Origin: an uncultured Planctomycetaceae bacterium
GTDB taxonomy: Bacteria; Planctomycetota; Planctomycetia; Pirellulales; Thermoguttaceae
DNA length: 64,000 bases
Direction of reading: 5' to 3'
Assembly: GCA_946408825.1 (NCBI GenBank)
Contig: CAMJTU010000004.1
Location: 1-64,000, forward strand
Shown here: positions 19,801 through 27,463 of the stretch, one piece after another
Position numbering within the stretch: position 1 is the stretch's first letter
How the letters are laid out: every line of letters starts with the position of its first letter
Notes under the pieces: generated by a model
What the model saw: the letters and a program-made list of their open reading frames with translations, nothing else
Told to the model about the DNA's origin: nothing
Database searches by the model: none
Position numbers and translations under genes: made by a program

Positions 19801-20697
19801 GCGTACTATCTGCGAGCGCTCCAAGGGGCGCCCGACGCGCTTCTCAAGAAGCTCGGGCTTCAGACGGACGCGCCGCGCCTCGTGAAGTATCTCCTCAACA
19901 ATCGCAAGCACGCGACGTACTGGAACTCCACGCGCGACACGGCGGTCTGCGTCGAGGCGTTCGCGGAATACCTGACGAAGACCGACGAGCTCAAGGCGAA
20001 CCAGAAGGTCGTCGTGACGTTCGACGGCAAGCCGCTTGCGAACGTCGAGTATACGCCGGAGACGCTCTTCGATATCGACGGAACCGTCGAGGTTCCTCTC
20101 GAGGCGCTCGATACGGGCGAGCATACGGTCGGCTGGACCGTCGAGGGCGAGGGGCCGCTCTACTGCAACGCGTACTTCGAGTATTTCACGCTGGAGGATC
20201 CGATCGAGAAGTCGGGGCTCGAGGTCAAGGCCGAGCGCAACGTCTACAAGCTGACGCTGAAGAAAGACGCGACGACGACCGTCGAAGGCGGTCGCGGTCA
20301 GGCGGTTAGCCAGCGCGTCGAGCAGTACGACAAGGAACTTGTCAAGTCGGGCGACGAAATCAAGTCGGGCGACCTCGTCGAGATCGAGCTGATCGTCGAT
20401 TCGAAGAACGATTACGAATCGATCATGATTCGCGACTTCAAGGCCGCGGGCATGGAGCCGGTCGACGTCCGCAGCGGATATCGCTACTTCGAGGGTCTCT
20501 CCTCTTATGTCGAGTTCCGCGACGCGTTCGTCTGCTTCTTCGTCTCGAATCTGCCGCAGGGACGCTCCGTGATAACGTATCGGCTCCGCGCCGAGACGCC
20601 CGGAACCTTCTCCGCGCTTCCGACGACGATCGAAGGAATGTACGCGCCCGAACTTAAGGGCAATTCCGACGAGTTCAAAGCGAAAATCGCCGACTGA
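13876..20697 (+). CDS. Alpha-2-macroglobulin family protein, membrane-anchored
   Basis: The product is about 2273 residues if it starts at ATG 13876, which has GGAG 8 bases upstream and gives an N-terminal membrane anchor at about residues 18-40. The upstream in-frame ATG precedes the promoter. Macroglobulin domains include the typical FFVSDRPIYRPKQTANFK (near 740), and the bait/A2M region has LADLAYWVADLVPNDDG...MPDNLTTWKIAAWSVGDGLRVG. The thioester motif YGCTEQ (near 1684) is intact, so covalent trapping of attacking proteases is expected; the C-terminal half continues as an alpha/alpha toroid with QNGDGGWGWF. Such proteins act at the cell surface as protease inhibitors. Two odd inserts occur: an aromatic, Cys-containing stretch near 898-950 and a Met/Ala-rich stretch near 1365-1430. 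Confidence 0.9.
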   Translation: MNQGNRNNRRIPFMTSAAPLTLTILILIAVVAVIAAIGTARAVGKSAPSGAGQNPGVRVPQPNAGVRKLDENTTVLPYADVAQKSPEEVQKELGDKTGEELVKAARDLSNSRLYSAAAVVYKNVVDREDVSLDARLEALGGYAAAMAPMQKYEELEADLEAILKAYPDDWRMMTKVVSAMEYLPQEGVVVAGEFTHDYSQGTEVYSCAERRRVRKLQILRDALPLVRAELKEESSAAKSAVVTVNQFFSLFYNNLQRPYWQRQTLTDVDELPDYEPQNYAWYRGRNQGAPVDEEGNPIFYKTPESFEAAQNDGERLQALRAEEFELIQDPYRRAQILRDRAQEAKMLFGVETLASYRFFFDDKDREAADAGIWALETLQDSETIAKLANGVKRFTLPEDYDYIALLKEALEFSYNPYDQMQIAQEYESRRQLDKAADVWRDIIRRQREKGASTGIIDQAEKAISQIVDPRVSFDAAASQVSGTDVKLVLRNRNATAASVVVRKLNIDALFNQLKDDDFLKSRRLSLSIQGRLLELVEADAIGEPVLDHEVDRIKELKPPKGKFVGGEVANFETPLTPDPRHYDVLAPVELPKLAPGAYLIECVAKGGPKDSREAIVVWLADMAVARRSVSGGQRYFVMNAETGEPRANTPVEFTTVIRRRETVNAKGRQIDVERQTSKTDEQGSLLVNRQDDDPVIKQTVTLVKAPIPGTNDFSYAFLDFNSAFWRVERPYDSLLGVRAFFVSDRPIYRPKQTANFKFWIGNPRYDAPEAGNEWAGKTVAIQISSPTGETIVRKSDLTLDKYGAISDSFEIPADAKLGVYSVAIGDKFAANGYLEQYYGSGGFRLEEYRKPEYKVSIDAPKDPVALGDKFKATVRADYYFGAPVAGAKVTYKVTRQQYQSTWYPARYWDWFYGCGYWKFPYDAEWYPGWSKWGCRCVCGISPGYYNPGIPEVVVDGEGELDENGELEIEIDSSLAKVIYPSDDQTYEIEAEVVDESRRVISGRGKVYVAREPFTTTVWLDRGFYKTGQKMTTSFKARRLDGKPVVGNAVVKLYRVTYEPTDDGTIKPIETEVFAQELKTDEEGAGTVETLAAKPGQYRVSAVVTTEEGIAEEGGQLVMISGVAAKDEEKPEFHFNALEIIPDKPEYAPGETVRLQIASNRPDARVVLFLRPEGGWVEDKPIYLNLENGVAYYDVKVEKGDQPNFFVDAFTVFDGRMVQEKKEIVVPPQKRVLDVAITPEKERVKPGEKAKLKLRLTDPDGKPVVGQTVVTVYDQSLEAISGGSNVGDIREFFWKWRRYASANYMTSLGGRSYFDVTYLRFRNADASDRMRPIGAFGGLAMTNGFAGSKSSTALRKNRNRAFNAPVGAMAGGMGGGMAMAATADMAFDDMEVAEEAVADADAAPMMARMEAKALAAPAAAPMMKEEAASFENGAEAESSDEASFAEPQIRKNLADLAYWVADLVPNDDGVVDVEIDMPDNLTTWKIAAWSVGDGLRVGSGESTVVTTKDLILRMEKPRFLTRGDEAVLSAIVHNYGDEEKKVKVGLEFPEAGETPAIVLDDGAPSVADVVVAPNDRQRVEWTVRAVATGEVTLLMKALAEGESDAIQDTITINEHGIDRQIPFSGLVPPRKSDPDNVKRETNFTFKIPAERREDSSQLIVRFSPTLAGAILDAIPYLTEYPYGCTEQTLNRFLPAVVAQRALIDLGVDLESIAKKRANLNAQEIGDPSERAAQWRNRGTRKDPIFDTAETRNLVAAGVEKLQSMQNGDGGWGWFSGAGEVSSPRLTALITRGLKIAQDCDQEVDVNAIARGIQWLTNYERQQGLRVVRGMVWTDEQKRNASWQEWKERADDEDAFVYYALTELGVTPAEFQKTDVDYDKADYGEGVAADAARVHAVMKELLWDAKNNLEIYTLATYGLALEKEPSLDDSALARLETIFRIIMERRVVDDENQTVWLDLNRGGWRWWSWFGSEFETQAYYLRALQGAPDALLKKLGLQTDAPRLVKYLLNNRKHATYWNSTRDTAVCVEAFAEYLTKTDELKANQKVVVTFDGKPLANVEYTPETLFDIDGTVEVPLEALDTGEHTVGWTVEGEGPLYCNAYFEYFTLEDPIEKSGLEVKAERNVYKLTLKKDATTTVEGGRGQAVSQRVEQYDKELVKSGDEIKSGDLVEIELIVDSKNDYESIMIRDFKAAGMEPVDVRSGYRYFEGLSSYVEFRDAFVCFFVSNLPQGRSVITYRLRAETPGTFSALPTTIEGMYAPELKGNSDEFKAKIAD

Positions 20698-20730
20698 CGC
20701 CGCGGCTCGCCGTTAACGGCGATAGAACGA

Positions 20731-20776
20731 AAAACGTCCGTTCCCACAACGCTTGGGAGCGGACGTTTCTTTCTTT
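20731..20776 (+). terminator. Intrinsic terminator after the alpha-2-macroglobulin gene
   Basis: A 15-base stem (AAACGTCCGTTCCCA against TGGGAGCGGACGTTT, one G-T pair) with a 7-base loop, followed by CTTTCTTT. It starts about 34 bases after the stop codon. Confidence 0.85.
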
Positions 20777-20868
20777 GACGCCGACGCGTAGAAGTCCTCC
20801 TACTCGGTTCCCCTTTCCGGAATCTCCAAGTACGGCTGAAAACGATAACGTTTATTCTTCTGTTTTTC

Positions 20869-21081
20869 TTTAGATACGCGGACAATCTCCTTCCGTATCT
20901 AAAGTACGCTTTAGATACGGAGAAATTTTTACCTCAAAAAATTTTCGTACTAAAATAAACGGCGTTTTTCTTTAGATACAGAGAAAAAACACGTCTAAAA
21001 CGCCCCGTATCTAAAGAAAAAGCCGTTTTTCTTTAGATACGGCGTTTCATTCCCCTCGTAATTAAAGTCGACTTTAGTTAC
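20869..21081. repeat. Cluster of TTTAGATACGG inverted repeats
   Basis: The 500-base gap between the macroglobulin terminator and the esterase holds six copies of TTTAGATAC in alternating orientation. A perfect 12-base inverted pair with a 4-base spacer lies at 20893-20904 and 20909-20920. A long hairpin (about 22-base arms, one small bulge, 4- to 5-base loop) spans about 20998-21047. A 24-base near-palindrome around GTCGAC lies at 21058-21081. No gene is present. Confidence 0.75.
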
Positions 21082-21293
21082 AGAGCGATACGCCGCGCCG
21101 TAAGGGCGACTTGTATTATCATAGAATAATAACGTAAAAACTATTGATTATACTTCTTCTCAAGAAATAACGGCGGATGGACGACTCCGCCTTGAAAGAT
21201 GGCAAGACTCGACCTAGAATGAAATATGACGGGCTTCCCCGAGATTCCTATTCCTTGAAAATGTCGACGAGTTCCTATAACGAGAGGTTCCCC

Positions 21294-22301
21294 ATGAAAA
21301 AGACGATCCTGTTTCTACTGTTGACGTTTCTAATCTCGACGTCGTCGAACTCTTGGGGCGCGACGGTTCAAAACGCCGATTCGGACGAGAGAAATCTCGA
21401 AGCGTCGACGGAAGACGCCGCGAGCGAACGGGTCGCGCTCGACGCCTTTGAAGTTCGTCCGATCCCGCAGGAATATCGAACCCCGACCGCGCGCGCGGGC
21501 AAGATCGTGCGTTTGGACTACGAAACGGACGACGGGAGCAAATTCGCCTATGTCTACGTGCCTTACGGCTACAATCGCTTTACGAAATACGACGTTTTGT
21601 ACCTGATGCACGGCGGCGGCGACAATCAGGGGACCTTCTTCGGCGACGACCGAAATCCTTCCGATCTCAAAAACGTCGTCGACCGTCTGATTGAAAACGG
21701 CGAAATGAAGCCGATTCTGATCGTCATGCCCACTTACGTGACGCAAAGTCGCAACGGCGTAAGTATCCCCGACGCATGGAACGCCATTCTGCAATTTCCG
21801 GAAGAACTCTCGAAATATTTGATCCCGGCGGTGGAAAGCGTCTTTTCGACTTACGCGGAAAGCGTCGACGACGAAGGATTAACGGCGTCGCGAGACCATC
21901 GCGCGTTCGGAGGCTTTTCGATGGGTTCCGCCGCGACGTGGCTCGTCTTTCAAAAGCGTCTAAGGCATTTCGCGCGCTTCCTGCCGATTAGCGGCGACTG
22001 CTGGACGCTCGAACGACAGGGCGGCAAATCGAAGTCGGAAGAAACGGCGAAAGCGCTCGCCGATTCCGTAAAGGAACAGGGGTATACGTCGAAAGACTTT
22101 AAAATCTACGCCATTACCGGCGACCACGATATCGCCGAACCGAACATGACCCCGATGCTTGACGCCATGAAACGGCTTCCGGAAACCTTCGAGACGGACG
22201 GCGACGGCGTCAACACTTGGTATTTCGTCAAAACAGGCGGCTGGCACAGCGTTGCGGACGTAAAAGAATACATGTACAACCTTCTGCCGGTCCTGTATTG
22301 A
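21294..22301 (+). CDS. Secreted esterase, alpha/beta-hydrolase (CE1/esterase D-like)
   Basis: The start at 21294 gives 335 residues with a classical signal peptide (MKKTILFLLLTFLISTSSNSWG) and GAGAGG upstream; the frame to 21177 is an extension. The protein has VYVPYGYN, LYLMHGGGDNQ (oxyanion region), the nucleophile elbow GGFSMGSAATW (Ser near 206), a late Asp in ITGDHDIAEP and a C-terminal His in GGWHSVADV. This is the pattern of the esterase D/feruloyl or acetyl-xylan esterase group used on plant polysaccharide esters. With its export signal it probably acts outside the cytoplasm. The substrate cannot be told from the sequence. Confidence 0.85.
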   Translation: MKKTILFLLLTFLISTSSNSWGATVQNADSDERNLEASTEDAASERVALDAFEVRPIPQEYRTPTARAGKIVRLDYETDDGSKFAYVYVPYGYNRFTKYDVLYLMHGGGDNQGTFFGDDRNPSDLKNVVDRLIENGEMKPILIVMPTYVTQSRNGVSIPDAWNAILQFPEELSKYLIPAVESVFSTYAESVDDEGLTASRDHRAFGGFSMGSAATWLVFQKRLRHFARFLPISGDCWTLERQGGKSKSEETAKALADSVKEQGYTSKDFKIYAITGDHDIAEPNMTPMLDAMKRLPETFETDGDGVNTWYFVKTGGWHSVADVKEYMYNLLPVLY

Positions 22302-22355
22302 TATTCGCGACTATAGGGACTTGCGACGTCGGCGCTTTTTTACGGAGAAGGAAGA

Positions 22356-22730
22356 ATGGGCGTGTTTTGGGTCGCGCTTGGCGGCGCGGTCGGGTCGGCA
22401 GGGCGTTACGCGATAAGTTTAATCCCGTTCAGGAGCGGTTTTCCGGCGCTCACGCTCGCGACAAACGTCCTCGGCGCAGCGCTGATCGGCTTTATTGTCG
22501 GACTGGCGACCAACCGTGAAGACTTGCCGTTAAACGCGACGCTCTTCTGGAAGACCGGCGTATGCGGCGGTTTTACAACCTTCTCCACGTTCTCGCTCGA
22601 GACGATCGGACTCCTCGAAAGTAGATCATACTTCGCCGCGGGACTCTATATATTCTTGAGCGTCGCCCTGTGTCTCGTGGGGATACTCTGCGGTAGAAAA
22701 GTCGCCGTGCTAACGGGCAGGTATTTTTAA
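22356..22730 (+). CDS. crcB: Fluoride ion channel CrcB/FluC
   Basis: A 124-residue four-helix membrane protein with all family signatures: GGAVGSAGRY at residues 9-18, TNVLGAALIG near 35, and GVCGGFTTFSTFS near 70, where the Thr-Phe-Ser run lines the fluoride pathway. It works as a dimer that exports toxic fluoride from the cytoplasm. Length is normal. AGGAAGA precedes the ATG. The gene is 54 bases after the esterase on the same strand and may share its transcript; the short gap leaves no room for a fluoride riboswitch and I see none. Confidence 0.92.
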   Translation: MGVFWVALGGAVGSAGRYAISLIPFRSGFPALTLATNVLGAALIGFIVGLATNREDLPLNATLFWKTGVCGGFTTFSTFSLETIGLLESRSYFAAGLYIFLSVALCLVGILCGRKVAVLTGRYF

Positions 22731-22797
22731 AATCCATGAAAAGCTGCGATCTGAAACGGAAAATCCGATTTCTGAAGGTTCAGTCGTAACTGTCGTA

Positions 22798-22870
22798 TCC
22801 CGGTTTTTCAAACGGCGTTAAACGTACGAGAATCATCCGAACAACAGCGCCGTTATCAGAAAAACCGGGA
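22798..22870. repeat. Nested inverted repeat between crcB and the AAA_14 gene
   Basis: Outer arms TCCCGGTTTTTC (22798-22809) and GAAAAACCGGGA (22859-22870) are perfect 12-base complements; inner arms AACGGCG (22811-22817) and CGCCGTT (22848-22854) are nested inside. It lies between convergent genes and may be a shared terminator or a small mobile repeat. Confidence 0.65.
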
Positions 22871-22902
22871 AATATCTCTCTTTACAAATCCGAATCGTTC
22901 CC

Positions 22903-24246
22903 TCAATCGCTTTGAGCGTCGTTTTGCAGATACTCGTCTAGCTTCCAGAGAAGATAAAGGGGCAGGCTAATCTCGAGCGTCGCGCCTTTCTGATTGTCGC
23001 CGACGTTTTTGCCCGAGATTTTGAATCCCCTCTGTGGCGCGTAGCGTTTGCAAAAGAGAGAAAAACTCTTCGCTTTCGTATGCTCGGCGGCTTTAACTTC
23101 CATAGGGACGATTCGATTTAGACGGTCTTCAAAGAGAAAGTCCAGTTCCGCGACGTTATCGCTCCGCCAATAATAGGGTCGGCGCCCTTGCGCGACGAGT
23201 TCCGTCATGCAGTAGTTCTCAGTATACGCGCCCTTAAAGGTAGAATACCCGTCTGATTCCGTCAAAATTGTTTGTCCGGCGATTCCGGCGTTGCGACGAA
23301 GAATTCCAACGTCGTTCGCATAGACTTTGAAGCTGGCGGCGTCGGAAAACGCCGACAAAGGAACGTTCGGAACCACGACCTTTTCCAGACGATACGCAAG
23401 TCCCGCGTCGACGAGCCATAAAAGCGCGTCTTCAAAATCTCGCGCCCGCGCGCCCGTCTTGACGTGAGAGAAGACAAATTTGTTGTTCTCTTTCGCCAAC
23501 TGTTTGGGGATGGAGTCCCAAATCCATGCGATTCGCAACGACTCGTTGGGATCGGCGTAATGCGAGAAATCGGCGCGAGTTCCTAAAATAATCTGATCGA
23601 GAACCGCGTCGACGGCGCCGACGTCCTCGGAATCAATCCACGTTTGAACCGCTTCCGGCATGCCTCCGACAACAAAGTATAACTTGAGATAACGCGACAT
23701 GGGCTCGGCTATATAGCTGGGGATTTCGCGAAATCGTTCGTATTCTCGAAGCGACGTTAAATATTGACCGCCGCCGACCGCCTCGACAAACTCCGGAAAA
23801 TTCAGCGGATAAAGTCTCAGTTGCTCGCACTTTCCGACAGGAAACGACGCTTGCCTTCTTTTCAGTTCCACGCCTAAGAGCGACCCCGCGCAGAGCAAAT
23901 GCGCGTTGAGTCCGCTCTCTTCAAAGTATTTGAGAGACGCGACGGCGTCCATACAGCGTTGAATCTCGTCGAAGACGACGAGCGAACGCTCGGGGTCGAT
24001 CGGTTTGCCCTCGCGGAACAGTCCGAGTTCGCGCAGAATCCGTCGCGGATCAAGATCGTATCGAAAAACCTCGGCAAGCGCCGGTTCTTTCTCAAAGTTA
24101 AAGACAAACGTTTTCTCATAATAGCGTCTGCCGAATTCCGTCGCCAGCCACGTTTTCCCGCACTGCCGACAACCGGAAATCAACAACGGTTTGCGACGTT
24201 CCTTTTCTTTCCAATCGACCAGACGTCTCATCGCGGTTCGTTCCAT
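22903..24246 (-). CDS. AAA_14/DUF4143 ATP-binding protein
   Basis: The 447-residue protein has the layout of the common AAA_14 plus DUF4143 family: Walker A SGCRQCGKTWLA near 25-35, Walker B LVVFDEIQRC near 88, the sensor-like LLCAGSLLGVEL near 120, and a C-terminal DUF4143 domain (VGGMPEAVQ, GAYTENYCMTELVAQG, YYWRSDNVAELDFL, EVKAAE) that resembles a nuclease-like fold with a conserved E-K pair. Its biological role is unknown, though the family is often mobile. GGGGAG six bases before 24246 selects this start over the ATG at 24267. Three phased repeats lie upstream. Confidence 0.88.
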   Translation of the reverse strand: MERTAMRRLVDWKEKERRKPLLISGCRQCGKTWLATEFGRRYYEKTFVFNFEKEPALAEVFRYDLDPRRILRELGLFREGKPIDPERSLVVFDEIQRCMDAVASLKYFEESGLNAHLLCAGSLLGVELKRRQASFPVGKCEQLRLYPLNFPEFVEAVGGGQYLTSLREYERFREIPSYIAEPMSRYLKLYFVVGGMPEAVQTWIDSEDVGAVDAVLDQIILGTRADFSHYADPNESLRIAWIWDSIPKQLAKENNKFVFSHVKTGARARDFEDALLWLVDAGLAYRLEKVVVPNVPLSAFSDAASFKVYANDVGILRRNAGIAGQTILTESDGYSTFKGAYTENYCMTELVAQGRRPYYWRSDNVAELDFLFEDRLNRIVPMEVKAAEHTKAKSFSLFCKRYAPQRGFKISGKNVGDNQKGATLEISLPLYLLWKLDEYLQNDAQSD

Positions 24247-24333
24247 CGTCGGCTCCCCTATCGACAAACGTGTTTCACCAGAAACGTCGAGAGTTAGATC
24301 GTTCTTTCTAGTCTCGACGCGCGTCTTTGGTTA

Positions 24334-24413
24334 TTATTCATAGGAAAAACGTCCTGTCAAGGAGATTATTCATAGGAAAAATCGCCAAGATTAGTTATTA
24401 TTCCTATAAGAAA
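24334..24413. promoter_or_regulatory. Operator-like array: three repeats at 32-base spacing
   Basis: TTATTCATAGGAAAAA occurs at 24334 and 24366, and the variant TTATTCCTATAAGAAA at 24398. Start-to-start distance is exactly 32 bases both times, about three helical turns. The array lies 90-170 bases upstream of the AAA_14 gene, in otherwise GC-rich DNA. The rest of the gap to 24685 holds only a hairpin (GAGCCGC/GCGGCTTC, 24520-24543). Confidence 0.65.
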
Positions 24414-24685
24414 CAACCATTATCTGGCTTTTTCGTAGAAAAAAGAGCAGTTCGATCTTTAAACGTCGGCTCTTGTCGCGTTCGCAACGCGGACGTTATT
24501 TGAATTTGACGTCGCGTCCAACGAGCCGCGACATAGCGGCTTCGCCAGTTGGCTGCTGTGAATCAGTCCGTCCCCAAAGTCGAATACCGTCCCCGAGAGG
24601 TCGCGGGGTATTCAGAAATTTGAAACAAGGTATGATATCGTCAGCAAGATTGTTAAGAGATTCTCAAAGAAACAGCGGAGACGTT

Positions 24686-26074
24686 ATGCCGACAAAGACG
24701 AAGCCGATGACGGAAGGCGCGCCGTGGCTCCACGTGCTGAAATTCTCGCTCCCCGTGCTCGCCGGCTCGACGATGCAGCAGCTTTACAACACGGTCGACG
24801 CGATCGTGGTAGGGAATTATTCCGGGGAAGACGCGCTCGCGGCGGTCGGAACGACGGGCAGTTTCATCTTTCTTCTTCACGCGATCGCGATCGGACTTTC
24901 GGCGGGAACAGGAGTCGTCGTCGCGCAGTTTTACGGGGCAAACGATCAGCGTCAGGTGCGGGCAAACGCCGCGTCGGGCGCGAGTTTTCTCCTAACGTTG
25001 GGGGCGATCCTGACGATTCTTGGAATCGCCGTCTCGCGTCCGGCGTTTGACGCGTTCGTCGGGGTTCCAGACGATTTTCTGGAACAGACGCTTCTCTATT
25101 TTCGGTTATACTGCGTCGGACTCGTCTTTCAGTTCGGATATTGGAGTTTTTCGTCGATTCTTCGAGGCGTCGGGGACAGCGCGGCGACGCTTTATTTCCT
25201 GCTGATCTCGTCGATTCTCAACATCGCGCTGGACGTTCTTTTCGTCGCATGGCTCGACTGGGGAGTCGCGGGCGCGGCGATCGCGACGGACGTCGCGGAA
25301 GGCGTCGCGTTCTTTGCGGCGTTCTTCTACATGGTTCGCCGCTATCCGATCTTCCGGTTCCGACTCGAGGACTACCGCTGGAACGCCGCCGCGATCATGC
25401 GAACGGTCCGAGTCGGCGCGCCGATTTCCGCGCAGCTTTTGGTCGTCGCGTTCGGCTTTACGCTGATCCAGCGCGCCGTCAACGACTTCGGACAGGCGAT
25501 GACCGCCGCGTTTACGGTCGGACAGCGAATCGACATGTATCTGAGCTTGCCCGGTCACGCGTTTCAAACGACGCTCGCGACGTTTGCGGGTCAGAACATC
25601 GGCGCGAACAAATTAGATCGCGCGCGTCAGGGCGCGATGCAGACGCTGCTCGTCGCGCTCGCGATGGCGATCGCGATTTCTATTTTCGTTTTTCTCTTTT
25701 CCGACGAAATCACGGCGCTCTTCGGGGTCGGCGACCAAGCGGCGAAATATTCCCGCGCCTATCTCCGCGCCGCCGCGCTCACGAATATCGTGCTCACGGC
25801 GTACATTCCCCTTTTCGGACTCTATCAGGCGGCGAATCACAGCGCGTTTCCGATGGTCGTCGCGACCTGCGCGCTCACGGTGCGAACGATCGTCGTCTAT
25901 CTCTTCCGCTACAGTCCCTTCTTGGGGTATTCCGTCGTCTGGTGGAACAGCGCCTTCGGCTTTGGCGTCGGCTTTACCGTAACGTGGATTTTCTTCTTCA
26001 GCGGACTGTGGAAGAAAAACGCGCGAATCGCCGTCGAAAGCGCCGCGACGGCGAAGAAAAACGGCGACTGCTAA
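24686..26074 (+). CDS. MATE family efflux transporter
   Basis: A 462-residue membrane protein with about 12 transmembrane helices. The N-terminal ALPVLAGSTMQQLYNTVDAIVVGNY-type region (here FSLPVLAGSTMQQLYNTVD) and the second-half repeat (VGAPISAQLLVVAFGFTLIQRAVNDFG) are standard for the NorM/DinF superfamily, which exports cationic compounds using proton or sodium gradients. The start at 24686 has GCGGAG upstream and matches where MATE proteins begin; the longer frame to 24473 is not coding. The substrate is unknown. Confidence 0.92.
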   Translation: MPTKTKPMTEGAPWLHVLKFSLPVLAGSTMQQLYNTVDAIVVGNYSGEDALAAVGTTGSFIFLLHAIAIGLSAGTGVVVAQFYGANDQRQVRANAASGASFLLTLGAILTILGIAVSRPAFDAFVGVPDDFLEQTLLYFRLYCVGLVFQFGYWSFSSILRGVGDSAATLYFLLISSILNIALDVLFVAWLDWGVAGAAIATDVAEGVAFFAAFFYMVRRYPIFRFRLEDYRWNAAAIMRTVRVGAPISAQLLVVAFGFTLIQRAVNDFGQAMTAAFTVGQRIDMYLSLPGHAFQTTLATFAGQNIGANKLDRARQGAMQTLLVALAMAIAISIFVFLFSDEITALFGVGDQAAKYSRAYLRAAALTNIVLTAYIPLFGLYQAANHSAFPMVVATCALTVRTIVVYLFRYSPFLGYSVVWWNSAFGFGVGFTVTWIFFFSGLWKKNARIAVESAATAKKNGDC

Positions 26075-26523
26075 AGAAAACGACGTCGCGAGCAGCGTCG
26101 TCAGAAGCGGGGCTCCCCGAACCAATTTATCGTCAGTCCGGCTTCATGCTCTTTGCCACCCTAAAGAACAAGTCCTCCAACATGGAAGACGCGTCATGCG
26201 CTCTCGCTACGCCTAGCAGGGAACATGACGCCATACATGATAGTGAACATGATAGTGAACATGATAGTGAACATGATGGAGCGCAAGACGCGGCGCGCAG
26301 TAGGACGACAGACGCAACCCAAGAAAGACTCGTCGCTTTTTGTAATGTAGAAAGAACTCGTCAAGAAATATTGGATTATCTTGGGCTTGCCAGCAGACGT
26401 TATTTGCTAGAAAAGTATTTGAAACCGCTTCTTCAATCTGGTCGGTTGCGGATGACCTTGCCCGATAAGCCGCAGAGTAAATATCAGAAATACGTTTCCG
26501 TTAAAACGTCCGCTACTCGTTGA
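26075..26523 (+). pseudogene. C-terminal remnant of an AlbA_2-type HTH/ATP-binding protein
   Basis: Directly after the MATE stop codon, the other frame reads SEAGLPEPIYRQSGFMLFATLKN, the typical end of the ATPase domain of AlbA_2/HATPase_c_4 regulators, then a 12-base tandem repeat at about 26236-26274 encoding EHDS units, and a winged-helix domain (RTRQEILDYLGLASRRYLLEKYLKPLLQSGRL) ending at a normal stop. The N-terminal two thirds (about 350 residues) are missing. No start codon with a ribosome-binding site is convincing. I read it as the 3' end of a deleted gene. Structured repeat Z copy 4 begins next to its stop codon. Confidence 0.7.
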
Positions 26524-26524
26524 C

Positions 26525-26625
26525 CAGCGTTAGGACGCTGAATCCCTGTCATGCGCTTCCGCGCATGCGTTAAATAATCGCTCCCGGCGGTCGCTTGTAT
26601 TACGCGCGACGCTGCGTTTAAGGGA
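26525..26625 (+). repeat. Structured repeat Z, copy 4
   Basis: Hairpin CAGCGT-TAGG-ACGCTG (26525-26540), AATCCC, hairpin CATGCGC-TTCC-GCGCATG (26550-26567), then GTTAAAT and TCGCTCCCGGCGGTCGCTTG. Compared with copy 1 both stems differ in sequence but stay fully paired and keep the same loops. The following 130 bases have no gene. Confidence 0.65.
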
Positions 26626-26754
26626 AATTCCGCAACGCGGATCGACAATGTTCAGACGCGCGGCGACGCGAACCTGTAGTTTTCGCCAGTTCGCGCTCAA
26701 GCGTTATCCCGCGCGTTGAGGCGAATATTGCGCGCTGGCGCCGCCGAAACGTAG

Positions 26755-26792
26755 AACAAGGGAGACGAGAAAATATCCCCGTCTCCCTTGTT
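26755..26792 (-). terminator. Terminator-like stem-loop after the lipoprotein gene
   Basis: Perfect 13-base arms AACAAGGGAGACG and CGTCTCCCTTGTT with an 11-base loop, 43 bases past the lipoprotein stop. The minus-strand T-run is short, so termination is probable rather than certain. Confidence 0.55.
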
Positions 26793-26834
26793 TGGATTAT
26801 CTTTCGACTAAACGTCTCAAAGAGCGTCGTCGCG

Positions 26835-27326
26835 TCAGAGCGCCTTAACGCTTTCTTCGAGTTTTTCGCCGACTTTGAATTCGAGAGCGTTCGTCTTGCC
26901 GTCTTCGACCGTGGCGGTCAAACCCGACGTGTTCGGGTTGTTATACTTTTGGGCGACGTACCGGGTGATGCCCTTCAGCGTTTCGCTGCCGCCAGCCTCG
27001 GTCGCCTTCTCCATTTCAGAGATTTCCTTGGTCACGATAACGCGGTAATCTCCCGCGGGCGCTCCGGCCCAGTTGCCGTCCGTCATAAGAGTTAATTTAC
27101 CAGACGCGTCCGTCACGCCGGTGAGGTTCCAAGTGCGTCCGCCGGTCTGAGAGGCCAAAAACGCCACCGTGGCGCCGTCGACGGGGGTGCCGTCGTCGTA
27201 GGTCACCGTTACGGTCGTCGGGTTGAGCTTCGGAAGGTCGGCGGGCTTTTTAGGTCCTTTGGAGCAGCCGCAAACGATCGCGCAAAGGCAAAGAATCGCG
27301 GCGACAAAAGCGAAATTACGTTTCAT
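26835..27326 (-). CDS. Small lipoprotein with carboxypeptidase-regulatory-like (Ig-like) domain
   Basis: The 163-residue protein starts with a lipoprotein signal and a lipobox near residue 20 (AIVCGC), so it is probably lipid-anchored at the membrane. The rest is a single beta-sandwich domain with VTVTYDDGTPVDGATVAF and TDASGKLTL, typical of carboxypeptidase-regulatory-like modules. Planctomycetes often encode such a lipoprotein next to a DUF1559 gene, as here (same strand, 260 bases downstream, with a terminator between). The role is unknown; a part in the pseudopilin-based surface system is inferred from position only. Confidence 0.75.
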   Translation of the reverse strand: MKRNFAFVAAILCLCAIVCGCSKGPKKPADLPKLNPTTVTVTYDDGTPVDGATVAFLASQTGGRTWNLTGVTDASGKLTLMTDGNWAGAPAGDYRVIVTKEISEMEKATEAGGSETLKGITRYVAQKYNNPNTSGLTATVEDGKTNALEFKVGEKLEESVKAL

Positions 27327-27463
27327 GGAATGTTTCCTGTCGTTTTAAGGTCAGGTCGTACGCGACCGTCGGGAGAAAATACCCGGCGACGCGTTCGACG
27401 TCAGTTTTAAAAATCCGCAACGCGAAACGTTTTCGCCTCGCGACGGGTAAAAAGCGACGATAC

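Noticed and set aside
22302..22355. Fluoride riboswitch before crcB
   Set aside because: Only 54 bases are available and the conserved fluoride-aptamer segments are not visible.
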